Positions 22,352 to 33,692 of a DNA stretch of 64,000 bases are shown here, in pieces. How positions within the stretch are numbered: the stretch's first letter is position 1; every line of letters starts with the position of its first letter. The position numbers and the translations under genes are program-made. Origin of the DNA: Caenorhabditis elegans (taxonomy: Eukaryota > Nematoda > Chromadorea > Rhabditida > Rhabditidae). The notes under the pieces were generated by a model. The model saw only the letters and a program-made list of their open reading frames with translations, was not told the DNA's origin and ran no database searches. The DNA lies in contig NC_003283.11 in the NCBI RefSeq assembly GCF_000002985.6, forward strand, positions 5,270,001 to 5,334,000, written 5' to 3'.

Positions 22352-25309
22352 AATTCAAAAATAATTTTGCCCTTCTAAAATATCTTGCCAACTGTGATTT
22401 CTTTAAAAATATCTGAAAACTTTTATAAATTTTTTCACAGTTATATTTGGTACCATTTTTTCCTTATAGAAATTATCTAAAAATTAGAGTTTTCGGTTGT
22501 TTTGTTGTAAATTTTCAATCCGATCAATCTAAAAATATTTTCGTTTTCCCTTGTTGCAAACCAGTTTTCCAAATCCATTATTTATTCTAGTAAGCACGAA
22601 ACTAGTAATTTTGAGCCTATTTTATTTTTATTCTACGTCACCAAAATTGTAAAGTGCACCGAACCCAAAGATCTTCCAACGCCCTCTTTTTTTTTAATCT
22701 CATTACCATAATTTACTCATTCCACCTCCCCCATTATTTCAAAACTCAAATTTTTTGACTCTTGACCCTTGGAGGAGTTTCGTTCCGATAAAAAACAACA
22801 ACCCAAAACGTTTTCCATCCCACACACAAACACCATCTTCAACAACTCTTTGCCGTTTTTCCTATTCCTATCGAAACACACACTTCCTGAATAATTCATC
22901 TTGCCCTTCCTTCCTTCCTTTTTGCTGCTATCTTTGGGAGCTTTTTCTTGGAGCCACAAGCTTTATGCCAACTTGAACTTAAACTTTTTTTGGGTGATGT
23001 TGACGTGGAATATTTTTTGGGGAGTGTGTAAAGTATGCGGAAGAAATACCGGAAATTGTGCTTCCGTCAAGCTCATCTGACTGAAAAGTGAGCCCAGCAA
23101 AACGCAAAAAATTTTCGAAGACGGAAACGAAAGGAGAGTTTTTTGGAGCAAAACGAGGATATGTGTTGTGCATGTGTGTGTTTGTGTCAAATGAAATGAA
23201 GCCGTGTTTTTTGCGCCCCCCGTCGTCGCAGTCGCCGTCTTCGTTGCCATCGCCGAAAAGTCATTAAACGTCGAAGGGACCCCGGGTCGCGTGGCTCACA
23301 AGTGATGACTGATGTCCCTGTCGGCGCCAAGCAGCTCGTTCAGCTGTTTTTGTATTTTTTCTGTCTCATCTTAAAACGCAAAGTTGCAATTTTAAGTGTT
23401 GTTTACTGCTTTAAAAAAGCAGAACTTACACCTACATTTCCGCTTTCAAACTTTTCTAGTCACCCACACTTGAACTGCATTAGCATCACCCACGTAAGTA
23501 GAAAATTTAAATTTAAATATGCTAAAAGTAATTTGCAAATAAGTTGTTATTTCCTGATTGGGAACTAAAAAGGACTAGCTAGAACGTCTTGGTATTGATA
23601 TTAAAAATATATATTAACTTTTCCGTTTGCTTTTTAGATCAAAAATTGCATCCCGTTTTGCTACCTTTTTGCGGAATTTTATTAATTTTTAAAAATATAC
23701 GATCAATTTTTTTAAAGGTATTAAAAGTTTAAGTAAAAAAAAAAGATTTTCCAATTTATTAAGTTGGTAAATTTTCAAAAATGTGAGATTTAAAAAATAA
23801 AAGTAATTTCGAGCAACGAGCAACCTTGAACCCCCAAAATGCGCAAATACAAATAATTGAAACGTAATTAAAATATAAAATGTGTAGAAAATTTGTTTCT
23901 TTTCGACTTTCGAGGGTATAGTATGATACCACTTTTTGACTGTAAATAAAAATTTCAAAAAATTTTTGAAACTTTTTACTGTGATAATTAAACAATAGCC
24001 TTAAAAAGTGGTGATACCTTAAAAAAAATTTTCAAATTTCCCAAATGTAGGAGAATAGGTACTTTTTACGATGAAACCATGTCTTAATTAAATTTAGAAA
24101 AAAACTTAGTTTCTCTTAAAAACACGTGTCTCCTGCATTGGTGGCAGTTGTTTAGAACATTGACAAAAAAAAGAAAAACAGAAAACAACAATTGCTTACT
24201 CGGTCAGACAAGGGGAAAATAGCAATTGAGACACAAAGCGTCATACTACAATTTTCATACATAGCTGATCGCAGTTAGGATTTTACCCAATTCTTGACTT
24301 TTGCATAATTATTAAGTTGATGGAAAATTATTTTGAGATTTAATTTTGAACAAATTTGAATTTTATTTCAATATTTGAAATGTTAGTTTATTTTGATCTA
24401 GAAATTCACGCGTGCTCTCTTGGAGTCGAATCTGAATTTGAATTTTTATCATAGTATCTTGACTTGAATGGAGATTTGCTGAGAAAGTCAAATTTCATAG
24501 ACTCATAGATTAATAGAACCCAATTCTTCGAAATTCTGCGTTCCTATGTAGATAGAAAAGATTTCTCATTAATTTTCAATGCAATTCCCAATGCAATTTT
24601 CAACTATTTTACCCACTAAATGTTATGTTCAAAAATCTCCTCTAGTTATCAGCAATAGTAACAATTAGTTGCGGGAGCCAATAGACTCTCACCACACATT
24701 CACGTAAGCACTTGAGATGCATACATTGAAAAAGAGAGAGAAACATAGAGATTCTCGTAAATTACTGTAGTAGTTCGACAAACATTGCTTCAAGGTAGTA
24801 CAAGGTATGTACATTACAATTTCAATGCTGCTTCTCCTCACTTTCTCTTAGTTTTTTGTGCCTTTCTGAGATTTGAGCACCACGGCAAAAAAGATTGGCT
24901 TGCGCACTACTTTTCAAGTGGTAAAAGTGAAAAGTGACAATGGTATCTACAGGTATGTGAAAGTTCATAATGACCTTGTGACGACCAATGAGGTGAAGAT
25001 ACCGTAATCGCTACAGACGTGTTTTAGTGTTCTGATCGGTTACATCCTGTGAAAAGCACTTGAGATTCAGATAGGTTTGTATATACTCTTTGCAAGGATA
25101 ATATCAGAACTATTATTAGAACAGGGGGATATCCCCTTTTCAAGTGTCTTGGATTATCGAATTATTAGAAAGTTGAAATTTGATTACCAATGGATATTAA
25201 GCGGTTGCTGAAATCAGAATAAAATTCAATAATCTAACAATGCTTGGATTTTCTTGCAGGGAATTTTTATTTTTCATAGCGCCAAGTGAGTTGGCTTTTT
25301 GAGGAAAAC

Positions 25310-25376
25310 TTTCATGGTAGGCAGGCATAAGTGCCTACCTAATACCTACTTTCTAACGTACCTGCTTACCATGGGA
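25310..25376. repeat. Small inverted repeat, GGCAGGCA family
   Basis: CATGGTAGGCAGGCATAAGT and, inverted, the stretch ending CCTGCTTACCATG bound about 65 bp containing TGCCTACCTAATACCTAC. The same vocabulary (GCCTGCCTGATACCTAC, GGCAGGCA) appears in larger elements at 31755-32095 and 35055-35278. Confidence 0.5.
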
Positions 25377-27791
25377 CAACTATTGTTGACCACCCTACAA
25401 AATAGCCCAGTGCGGAATGTTGGTCCCATATTTTTCCTCATAATTTTATTTCAAAGTATAGAAAAATGCTTGATTGATCTGAAAATACAATTTATTTTCA
25501 TTTGAAATTGTGAAAAAATGCTCAAATGTGTTAAGTTGTTGCTTTTTAAGATAATATTCGCTTTCGGAAATTGGCAACTTCCTAAAGTTTTGTTGAGTAG
25601 TTTCTATCCTTTTCAATTGAAATAAAAACTATTTTCAGGCCAATTAACTTTTTTTTCTATATTTTGACATTGCTGCTTATCTATTAGACACCGTTTTGGA
25701 TTGTAATAAAAGATTACACTAGTAAAAGCATACTTTCAGGAATTTTTGTGCTTTTATGTAATCTTCAAGGGAGTTACTTTTCAGCTAGTTCAGGCCGCAG
25801 TTAAAATTACTAAAATTTTCAAATAATTGCTCCAATGATCTGACCTTTGAAATCCCGGGTTTTTTCACCCACATGTTTCTTTTTAAAAGCAAAAAAAAAA
25901 GTTGCGAAAGTTTCCATTTCCTTCCTATTCCATTTGCAAAAAGAAGTACGAAGATCTCGAGTCTCATCTAATAGCAATGAGAACATGTTGTTCGGATTAT
26001 GTTTTTTCTGTCTCTCATTCGATTTTTCTATCATCTTTCCCCAAATTTCTCGAAAAATGTCTCCCATCACCAATAGAACTCGAGATTCATTTTCTCTCTC
26101 TATCTCTCTGTGTGTCACTGTTGTGGCTGGTAGTGATGAATCTGATGGCTCGTGGTGCATTTTCATTTCGGCCAGTTGGTTTCGGGGAGTCAGATTGAAG
26201 ATACACACACACTCTCACACACAAATATCGAATCTTAATCGCTTTTCGATGGGTAATGGAAGAGAAAAAAGAAGAATCCCAATGTTGCCAGTGTCAGTGT
26301 CCGAATAGAATGTGTGTGTGTGAGAGACTATAATGATCGGAAGAGATTTTTGAGAAAAAAGTTTGGAAACGAGCAATGGAAAACGATCGGGGATTGGGAA
26401 ATGAAGGGAGACGTGTACGTGTGTATATTGAAAGAGCAAAACATACTCGTGAAGATGTGATTATTTTTCAATAGTAGAGATAACCTTTAGTTCCTGATCA
26501 ACATTTTTCCGCCCAAAGTGTAAATGCTTCAGGATCAATTGTCCAATTTTTCGTTTTTTTTCACGGCTTTTTCTTAACTGTTTAATAACTGAATTCTAGG
26601 TTTCCTAGAAATTCCTATCATGCTTGGTGGTCATCATTTTGCCAATTTTACAAAAAAATAAAAGTGCTCAAAAGATTACCTGAAAGTGACAAAATGGCGA
26701 ATTTATTTTCTATTCAGTTTTAAGAAGTTTAAAATTTTTAAACTTAAATTGTAGCCACCGTATTGTTTTCTAAAAGTACCTAGAATTGCGCGGGAAAAAC
26801 ATTTTTCAACTCTACAAAAAGACCTACTCCTGAATGTATGCCTAATTTTTTTATTCAAATTTATTTATCTACAGAATTTAGTAAAATGTTTGATTAATTG
26901 GAAAATATTTTTAAAATTTGATTTTATTAATGGGACTAGGTGCTAAAAATTATCATTTGCCGAACAATTTTTTAACGATAATTTTCCGAAATTTTTTCAG
27001 CAATTGTTTTGCTAACTTTCTTGATTTTGGCTCAATTTTTAAAGTTTTGTTACCTCAAAAAGGTTAAAAATAGGCTCTTAAAATTGACTGAAATTCTGCA
27101 TATTTTTCTCGTTTTACCGGCCCTATTGTTTTGTTTTTTTAGACACAGAGCAATTTCAAAATAGAACCATAAATTCTAAAGAAATATGGAAAAACAGCTC
27201 GATTAGAAATACAGAAAATTGAGACAGTAGAATCTATTTCCCGAGTTTTTTGTTTTCAAATTTTCGGGAACAGATATAAACTTGCACATGTACCTTTTTC
27301 GTTTTCTGTACCCCGGCGCAGAGGGTTTCAAAGTTTTTGCAATGGATATCATGTTCCCAATAGCTATTAGCACGTCATTGTTGTAAACCAGGAACATGTG
27401 TATTTGTACCTCTGAAGGTCCCGAATCCACAGGGAGGCCATCATTATCATCATCATCATTATCACCTTTCTCTACTCATTCTTCTCCACTTCTCTCCCTC
27501 ATCCTATGCATTTTTTATGCTCCTCCGTTCTTTCCTGTTTCTTCCTCCACATCTCTTTTTTGGCAGCACTATAGAATCCATTCTTGAATATGTCCTGTGT
27601 TTTACTCGTTTTCGATAAGTATGGCGTTTTTGTTATTTGGAAACTAAATTTGCCAGACTGATAATTATTTTATTTTCAAAAAAAAAACTTTTGATAAGTG
27701 TTCAAGTATCGCCAGTGGGGATTTTTTCTAAATATGCTAATATTACGTAGACATATGAAAATGAACATTTTTTGCCATATTTTACGCGCAT

Positions 27792-27952
27792 GGGTCTCGC
27801 CACGCGGGCACCGAGTTACTTTAACTCGTGCCACTCTTTCATCTTTTTCACAATTCAGTGAAAATTTGCTTAAATTAAAAAATAATATGAAAGACTATAG
27901 GCCCGTGTATTGGCACGAGTTACAGTAACTCGTTTTGCGCGCGGTGAGACCC
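27792..27952. repeat. MITE-like element with GGGTCTCGCC termini
   Basis: The left end (GGGTCTCGCCACGCGGGCAC, then CGAGTTACTTTAACTCGTGCCA) and the right end (TGGCACGAGTTACAGTAACTCG, ending GCGGTGAGACCC) are inverse copies of ~45 bp around an AT-rich core of about 75 bp. Fragments with the same GGGTCTCGCCACG end occur near 997 and 10540. Confidence 0.75.
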
Positions 27953-28639
27953 GAAAATTTGCGAAAAAAGTTTTACCATGTGGGTATGTACTTATTTCCC
28001 TACTGATACTGCTACTCCACATTTAATTGTTATTCACAAAAATTTCAAGTTCTCAAAAAGTGCAATCAAATGATTTTTTGCGATAACTCACCCTTTCCCT
28101 AAACTCCCAAGAGCAATCTTTTGATTTTTCATAACCGGTCAAGGTGTCGTGAATCATTCTATATATTTTATCAACCGATGAACCCCTTGATCAAGTATGA
28201 CGCAAACTCAAAAAAAGATGCGCAGGTAGTACTGTACTCCTCTTTTTAGCTGCTACTGCCTGCAAAATCTCGGCATAGCTCCCTCGGTCCGATTGTTTGA
28301 TCGGGGGGCTCTTCTCGCCCTCGCAATCTCAAAATCTCAGCACATCTCTTACTCCATCGCGGGGTCTTGGCACTGGCAACACACACACACACACATAGCT
28401 CACAAGTACTTGTTTCGAGTGTCAAAAGCACCAACCAATATTGGTGATGCTTCGGTGCCATTTCTTGTAGAGTTGGCTCCGCCTTCCCATTTTTTGTGTT
28501 GCGGAAGGAATCGGGTGAAATTGTTTCGTACAGTTTCAAATTCAAAGAATAGATTGTCAAATCTCAAACCGAACAGTTTATTCTTTAGACATCTTGGACA
28601 TGTAGGTTGATCTCGAACTTTATTAGGTTTTTTTTTTTA

Positions 28640-29045
28640 AGATTTACCGTATTTTCACTATATATTTGCTTCCACTTGCTCTATTTTGAGAGCGTATATC
28701 TCGGTTCCTTGTGGTTTTATCAAAAATTGTTTATTGAACAAAAACGTACGAAATATTTCTCTACAGTTTCATTGTGAAACTTGATTTGATAAAACCAAAG
28801 ACAATCGGGATATATTCCGTTAAAGTGGAGCCGTATTTCCCCTATTAGTTTTGCACTCAACTAGTTTAGTTTAAAAGATTGTATCTTGGTTTATATTAAC
28901 AACATCAAGAAATAATTAACTACAAAAATGTAGAGCAATAACTGATGAATATTTTGTTACTTAACAATTTTTCAATTGAACAATTAACAACTGAGTTATA
29001 AGCTGTCAAAGTTAAGACAATAATAACAGAGGAAATACGGTAACT
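28640..29045. repeat. Two adjacent copies of a ~190-bp palindromic element
   Basis: Copy A spans about 28640-28845 and copy B about 28850-29045. Each has an outer CCGTATTT-like end, a 'CTCTATTTTGAGAGC..TATATCTCGG' type arm, and the inverse arm (GATATA...AAGTGGAGC or GAGTTATAAGCTGTCAAAG). Diverged relatives occur at 30040-30215, 34215-34400, 40095-40270, 46268-46445, 48030-48215 and 54188-54355. Confidence 0.6.
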
Positions 29046-30039
29046 GTTAAAGTAGAGCAATGAATTTTCAAAAAAAAAATCAAATTGTAAGCTAAGTTGC
29101 CAATCAATCTATAAAAATCTTTAAATCCAATATATACCCCCAAAAATAGTAAAAAGTTCACTCAACTCATAACTCCTGAACACATTCCGTGTGAAAATCT
29201 GATCCATTTTTCTTCTATCTGCCTCCATCTCTCAAACTCTCACTTTTTTATATTTTCAATGTGGCCATCATCTACAAAAAAACAAAGGATATGTCGTGTA
29301 ACTCGATCTGAGTGTATGTGTCTGCAGAGTGTGTGTGTCGATGGGTGCCGAAACGGCGCGGCAAAATATTATGGATGGTGTGACAAGCCCTCACTTTGCG
29401 GTTTTTAAGGTCCCCTCCTTGTTTTCATTAAACTGTGATTGACACTTAAAAATTTTGGACCTAGAATAGAAAAAACGCATAATCTTTTTTTATTCATTTC
29501 CGATCCAATTGTGTTCCTTACAGCTATAATCGTTCATATCGCGTGCGCTTCCTTCCTTTTTCTCGTTCGTCGTCAAAACTAGAGTTCCGTGTAATAATTG
29601 CCAGTGTCATGAGCACCACCACACCATTATTATCTTTTGGTTTTCAGGTGTCTCACATGCAATAGTCGATAGCTTTGTTTTGATTTCCTTGAGTTGAGCC
29701 TTGTAAAACTTTTTGCCCCTTCCTCGAAATCTAACTTCTTACCAAACGGGCGGCGCAACCGTTATCTCTCAAGTGGATAGCTAGTGCAATTCCTCTAATC
29801 AAACAAGAAACCAAAAGAGTCAAGCCAATTCTCTCCCCCTTTCCTACAGCACAATGGTCGAGAGTTGAGCGGAAAGTAGTAAAGTGGTATTGTCTGAGAT
29901 TGAGGAATAACGGAGGGATTTGTAAGTGATCTGGGGAATTGTGAAAAGTGCAATGTACTTGGACTTTAACTCGATCATTGTCATACAGGCTTGAAGCTTC
30001 TATTTAGTTTTAATGAGTTCCAGTAGTGATTTTAAGAAA

Positions 30040-30215
30040 ATTCACTTTTCGGGCTACTTGAGTATTGTTTAGAGCTTATATCTCAGTTTTCCTTTGTTAA
30101 ATTCAAAATATTTTGAATGCAAAATATTTGTAAGTTATTTTTCTATAGTTTTGAAATTGACTATTTATTGATATCTTTTCAAAGAACTGAGATACAACTT
30201 CTCAAAGTAAGGTAG
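30040..30215. repeat. Palindromic element copy (degenerate)
   Basis: The arms 'GAGCTTATATCTCAGTTTTC' and the inverse of 'AACTGAGATACAACTTCTCAAAG' flank an AT-rich centre. It belongs to the interspersed family seen at 28640-29045. Confidence 0.5.
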
Positions 30216-31754
30216 TCGAAAACTTTCCATTTATTTTAGAAATTACATTTGAAAACTTTTACAAATTTCACAGGTTTATTAAAATAAAATACAAAATTAT
30301 TCGAATGAAAATTTTTTATAGGAAAAACCTCAATCCTAGTCCTCCATATGAATAAAAATGTTACCTACCTGGCCGCCTTCAGGGCTTGCCTATTTGCTTG
30401 AAATTTTAACATGTTTTCTTAAAATCCTAAAAACTTGGTTGATGTTTTCCCAAAAAAAAATATTCAAAAAAAATTCTGATCTTTCGGTTCTACATGAATA
30501 ATAATCTTGGCAAATCCTAAATAACACGGAACACTCACGAAAATGGCGTCAGCCTAAAATGTGTGTGCCTAAAATTTTTACTTTGAAATTTTTAATTTCC
30601 ACTGGGTTTTCGGGTTTTTCAAAAATGATTTCTTTATGGTTTTTGAGCACCGATTCACTCGTCACTTTCCGGGAAACAAGACATTGTTTTAATTTTTCTG
30701 TGAAAGAAAAAAAAACCTCGTGTTTTGATGAACACAGACGCCCCCCTAAGTCAATTTGCAAACTTTGTCACAAATAGTAGTACTGACTCACAAGAGAGAG
30801 AGTCTACTCAAGTTTCATTTCAATTTTTAGCAACTTTCCTGTTGTTTTTGTGCCACGTCATAACCGTAATCCAAAACCGTAATCCGGTGTCTCTAGTAGT
30901 CTCCCCCGTTCTATTTATTGCCAAAGGAACCTTCAGCCCATAACGACGATAAACCGATTATTTGGGGGAAGGTGGTTTCCTCTTTTAAAAATATATGAAC
31001 ATATCCGGTTTTGACCTATTCGATTTACCAAAATCTGCCAAAATCCACTGCTGTCCCGTCCTAAACAACGATATTCAATAGTTGTGGGAAAGAACTCTGC
31101 TACTGAAAAATAAGGGTGCTGGTGTAGAATGAAAAAGAGAATAGGGAAAAATCCATGAAGCAGTATTCATTTTCCCCTTCTCTCTATTTTTCTTTATTAT
31201 GTTTTCTGTTCATTTTTCTCTGACGCCTTTGTGTTCACTTTTCTATTTTATAGAAACAAACCTAGATGGTTACAATACCTTGATATCTGAAAAACACCCT
31301 TTCCTCTTATTTTCTGCATCTTTTTGCGTATTATCTTTAAATTTTAATCATCACCAAAAGCTTATATATCAACGAAGTAGTGCGCAGACTAGAGCATTAG
31401 GCAGGTGGGTCAGTCAGCAGTGGGGGGTTTTTTGGAAAAACTAAAAGTTGGGAGGAGGTAGAAGAGAAATAGAGATAGATTGCGTGTCGCCAGATTAATA
31501 ATGATATATTTAGTGCGAGAGGCGAGCAGAAATAGGGAGTTAGAAATAGAGAAGAGTTCTTATTTGTTTCCTTCATTTTAAAACTCCACGGCCAAGGCGC
31601 CCAGGACACTGTTTGTGTTTGTAATTTTTTTTGCTTCATTAAATTTTTGGCTTCTATTATAGCTTGCAGACTTTTATGATCATCTTTGATTTTTCTAAAA
31701 AAGGGTGTCTTTTAAATATATTTTTTTGGATATTTTGAGGCGGTAATTTTTGTA

Positions 31755-32095
31755 TAAGGGCAGGCGTACAGGCCCTAATGTCTGCCTGAAACCTGCGTAT
31801 CTCACCTTTTTTTGAATTTTTAATGTGCCTCATTTCAATCAATTTAGTGCTAAAAAAAATTAAAAATTAAAAAAATCCACGTAGGCGACGAAAACCTTCT
31901 CTTCCCACGCCTGACTGCCCGGACCTTGTGTGATTTCTTAAATGAATTGTCATCAAAATTAATGTAATACAAAAAAGAGACGAGAAGCCGGCGTGAAGTA
32001 GGTAAATTGCAAGCGGCATCAGGCCTTGAAACCGCCTCTAACCTCCGCGTAGGTCGCCTTAAGGTCGGACAGGCAGGCATTTTGGCACCTAGTGT
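31755..32095. repeat. Inverted-repeat element, GGCAGGC family (larger copy)
   Basis: The left edge carries GGGCAGGCGTACAGGCCCTA and TGTCTGCCTGAAACCTGCGT. The right edge carries CGTAGGTCGCCTTAAGGTCG and GACAGGCAGGCATTTTGGCA. The internal GCCTCATTTCAATCAATTT matches the ncx-2 intron element at 35055-35278. No coding capacity. Confidence 0.6.
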
Positions 32096-32811
32096 GAATT
32101 CGGACAGATTTTAAAAGCCTACTTTTTTCTGCAACATAAATATTATCAATTTTTAATGGTCAATCTAAACTCCATAAAAAATTTACGGAAAAATAAACAA
32201 ATGCTACAAAAAGTTGAACATTTTTTAAAGTTAAATTTGGTTTTTAAAAGGAAAACATTTGGATGTAACTTTTTGTTCTTGATAAGTATTATCTCAAATT
32301 GAAAGTTTTTTGACATTTCCCTCGCAATCTGATAATCCCATGACATAATGAAACCCTTCACGTTTCACTGATCTATACTTCTTTTTTCTTTGAAAGTCTC
32401 AAGCGAAAATCGAAAGATGGAAATCTGTGTTCAATTAGCGATGAAAAATTGAAAAAGATTTTGAAGACGTGGGGCGGAGTCTTACGACTTTTTTTGCTCC
32501 CGAGATTCCTCATTCTCAGCGAACTTTCAAGTTCTCGACGGCTCGTGTTACCACAAGGAGGTCAAGCGGTGCCTTTTACCTTTTATTTTTGCATGATTGC
32601 ATTCGGAGCAAAGACTTTTTTGAGAAATCTTAGGTCTAAGACGTGACGTCAGGATTGTCCCCAGGATCTTCGTTCCATAATTGAATAAATGATCGAGTAC
32701 ATCTTCTCACCGCCCCTTACTTGTAAAGTAAGAACAAACTGTAGATTGTTGAGAGTGAGATAAGGCAAGCCAAAGATAAAAGTTAGTAGGTGAGGAGCAA
32801 GTTCAAGTGGT

Positions 32812-32823
32812 GCCCCCGGGGGC
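32812..32823. other. Perfect 12-bp GC palindrome
   Basis: GCCCCCGGGGGC is a perfect palindrome flanked by further GC-rich sequence (GCGCG), unusual in this AT-rich setting. It sits about 870 bp upstream of the ncx-2 start. It may bind a factor or be chance. Confidence 0.4.
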
Positions 32824-33692
32824 GCGTAGTGTGTACCTCCTTCAGACCGTTCGGCGATTCTCTAGATGTCTCTCTGGGTTCCGCCCCATAACCTTCTCAT
32901 CCATAGTGCATCCCTCTGGGGAGAAGGAGGCGACCCTTCTCTAGGTAGTACGTGGAGCAAAAGTCGAGACTTAAAGATCCTCTTTCTCTTCTTATTCTTT
33001 TTCATCTTCTTCTTCTTCTCGACTTTTTCCTCTTCGTCATTACACCAGTCATCACCATCATGTTCTTCTAGCATTTCTTCTTCTTCCCGGTGTGCGTGAG
33101 CATGTTCTCAATCTTCATCTCTCTGTTTCTCTTCCACAACCCGAATTTTACTCCCCGCCGTTTTTTTATCAACTTTATCCTCCACACCCAGTGGGATAGG
33201 GGGAAGCGCATATAATCTTTTTGCCGAATCTTTGCTCTTTTCTTCAATTCTTCAATTTTTCCAATTCTTCATAAAGTGAAGATTGGTGGGGGGAAGTTTT
33301 CTGCTTCTGATACCCCTAACCCATTCATCTTGTTTCACTGACAGTTGTTTCAATGAGTCTGAAGAATAAACGTGTGGATTTGATTGGAGAGTTGATAATT
33401 TTGAGATCTAGAAACTGTAAAAATTTTACAAAAAATTAAAATTGTTGCCTCCCTAATTACCAAAAGTTGTTTGATCCATTGTTAAGGCATTCACTGTTTT
33501 CTATTTATTTTCTTCTTTTTTTTTTGTTCATAATGACCCACACCCGTTGTCACCTCACTCAAATAACACCTGCTTTTTTCTATTTTTTCTTCATCTTCCC
33601 AATATCTTCTTTGCTTCTTTGTCACTTGATTTTTAATGAGAAAACAAATCTTTAATTTACTTTTAAAAGCCTAAAATCTGATTTTCAGTTGA

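Larger units (their letters stand above)
17361..33692. other. 16-kb gene-poor region upstream of ncx-2
   Basis: I find no coding gene I can support. Open frames are short, AT-rich and lack motifs. Contents include degenerate GGCAAATTTGCC repeats (17880-18170), an 18-bp tandem duplication (ATGGCTTATTTAGTGAAG, near 19059-19094), a CCAAT-box inverted repeat (19455-19521), several MITE-like elements listed separately, CT- and CA-rich tracts (26095-26215, 28378-28395), and GC-richer islands at 23150-23340, 29320-29370, 29520-29790 and 32460-33100. The islands may be promoters or conserved control elements for ncx-2. An acceptor (TTTTCAG, 33682-33688) just before the ncx-2 ATG implies an upstream leader exon or trans-splicing. 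Confidence 0.6.

Noticed and set aside
25847..26308. 153-codon open frame as a gene
   Set aside because: It is rich in CT/GT simple sequence and Ser/Phe. The antisense strand is also open, and there is no family match.
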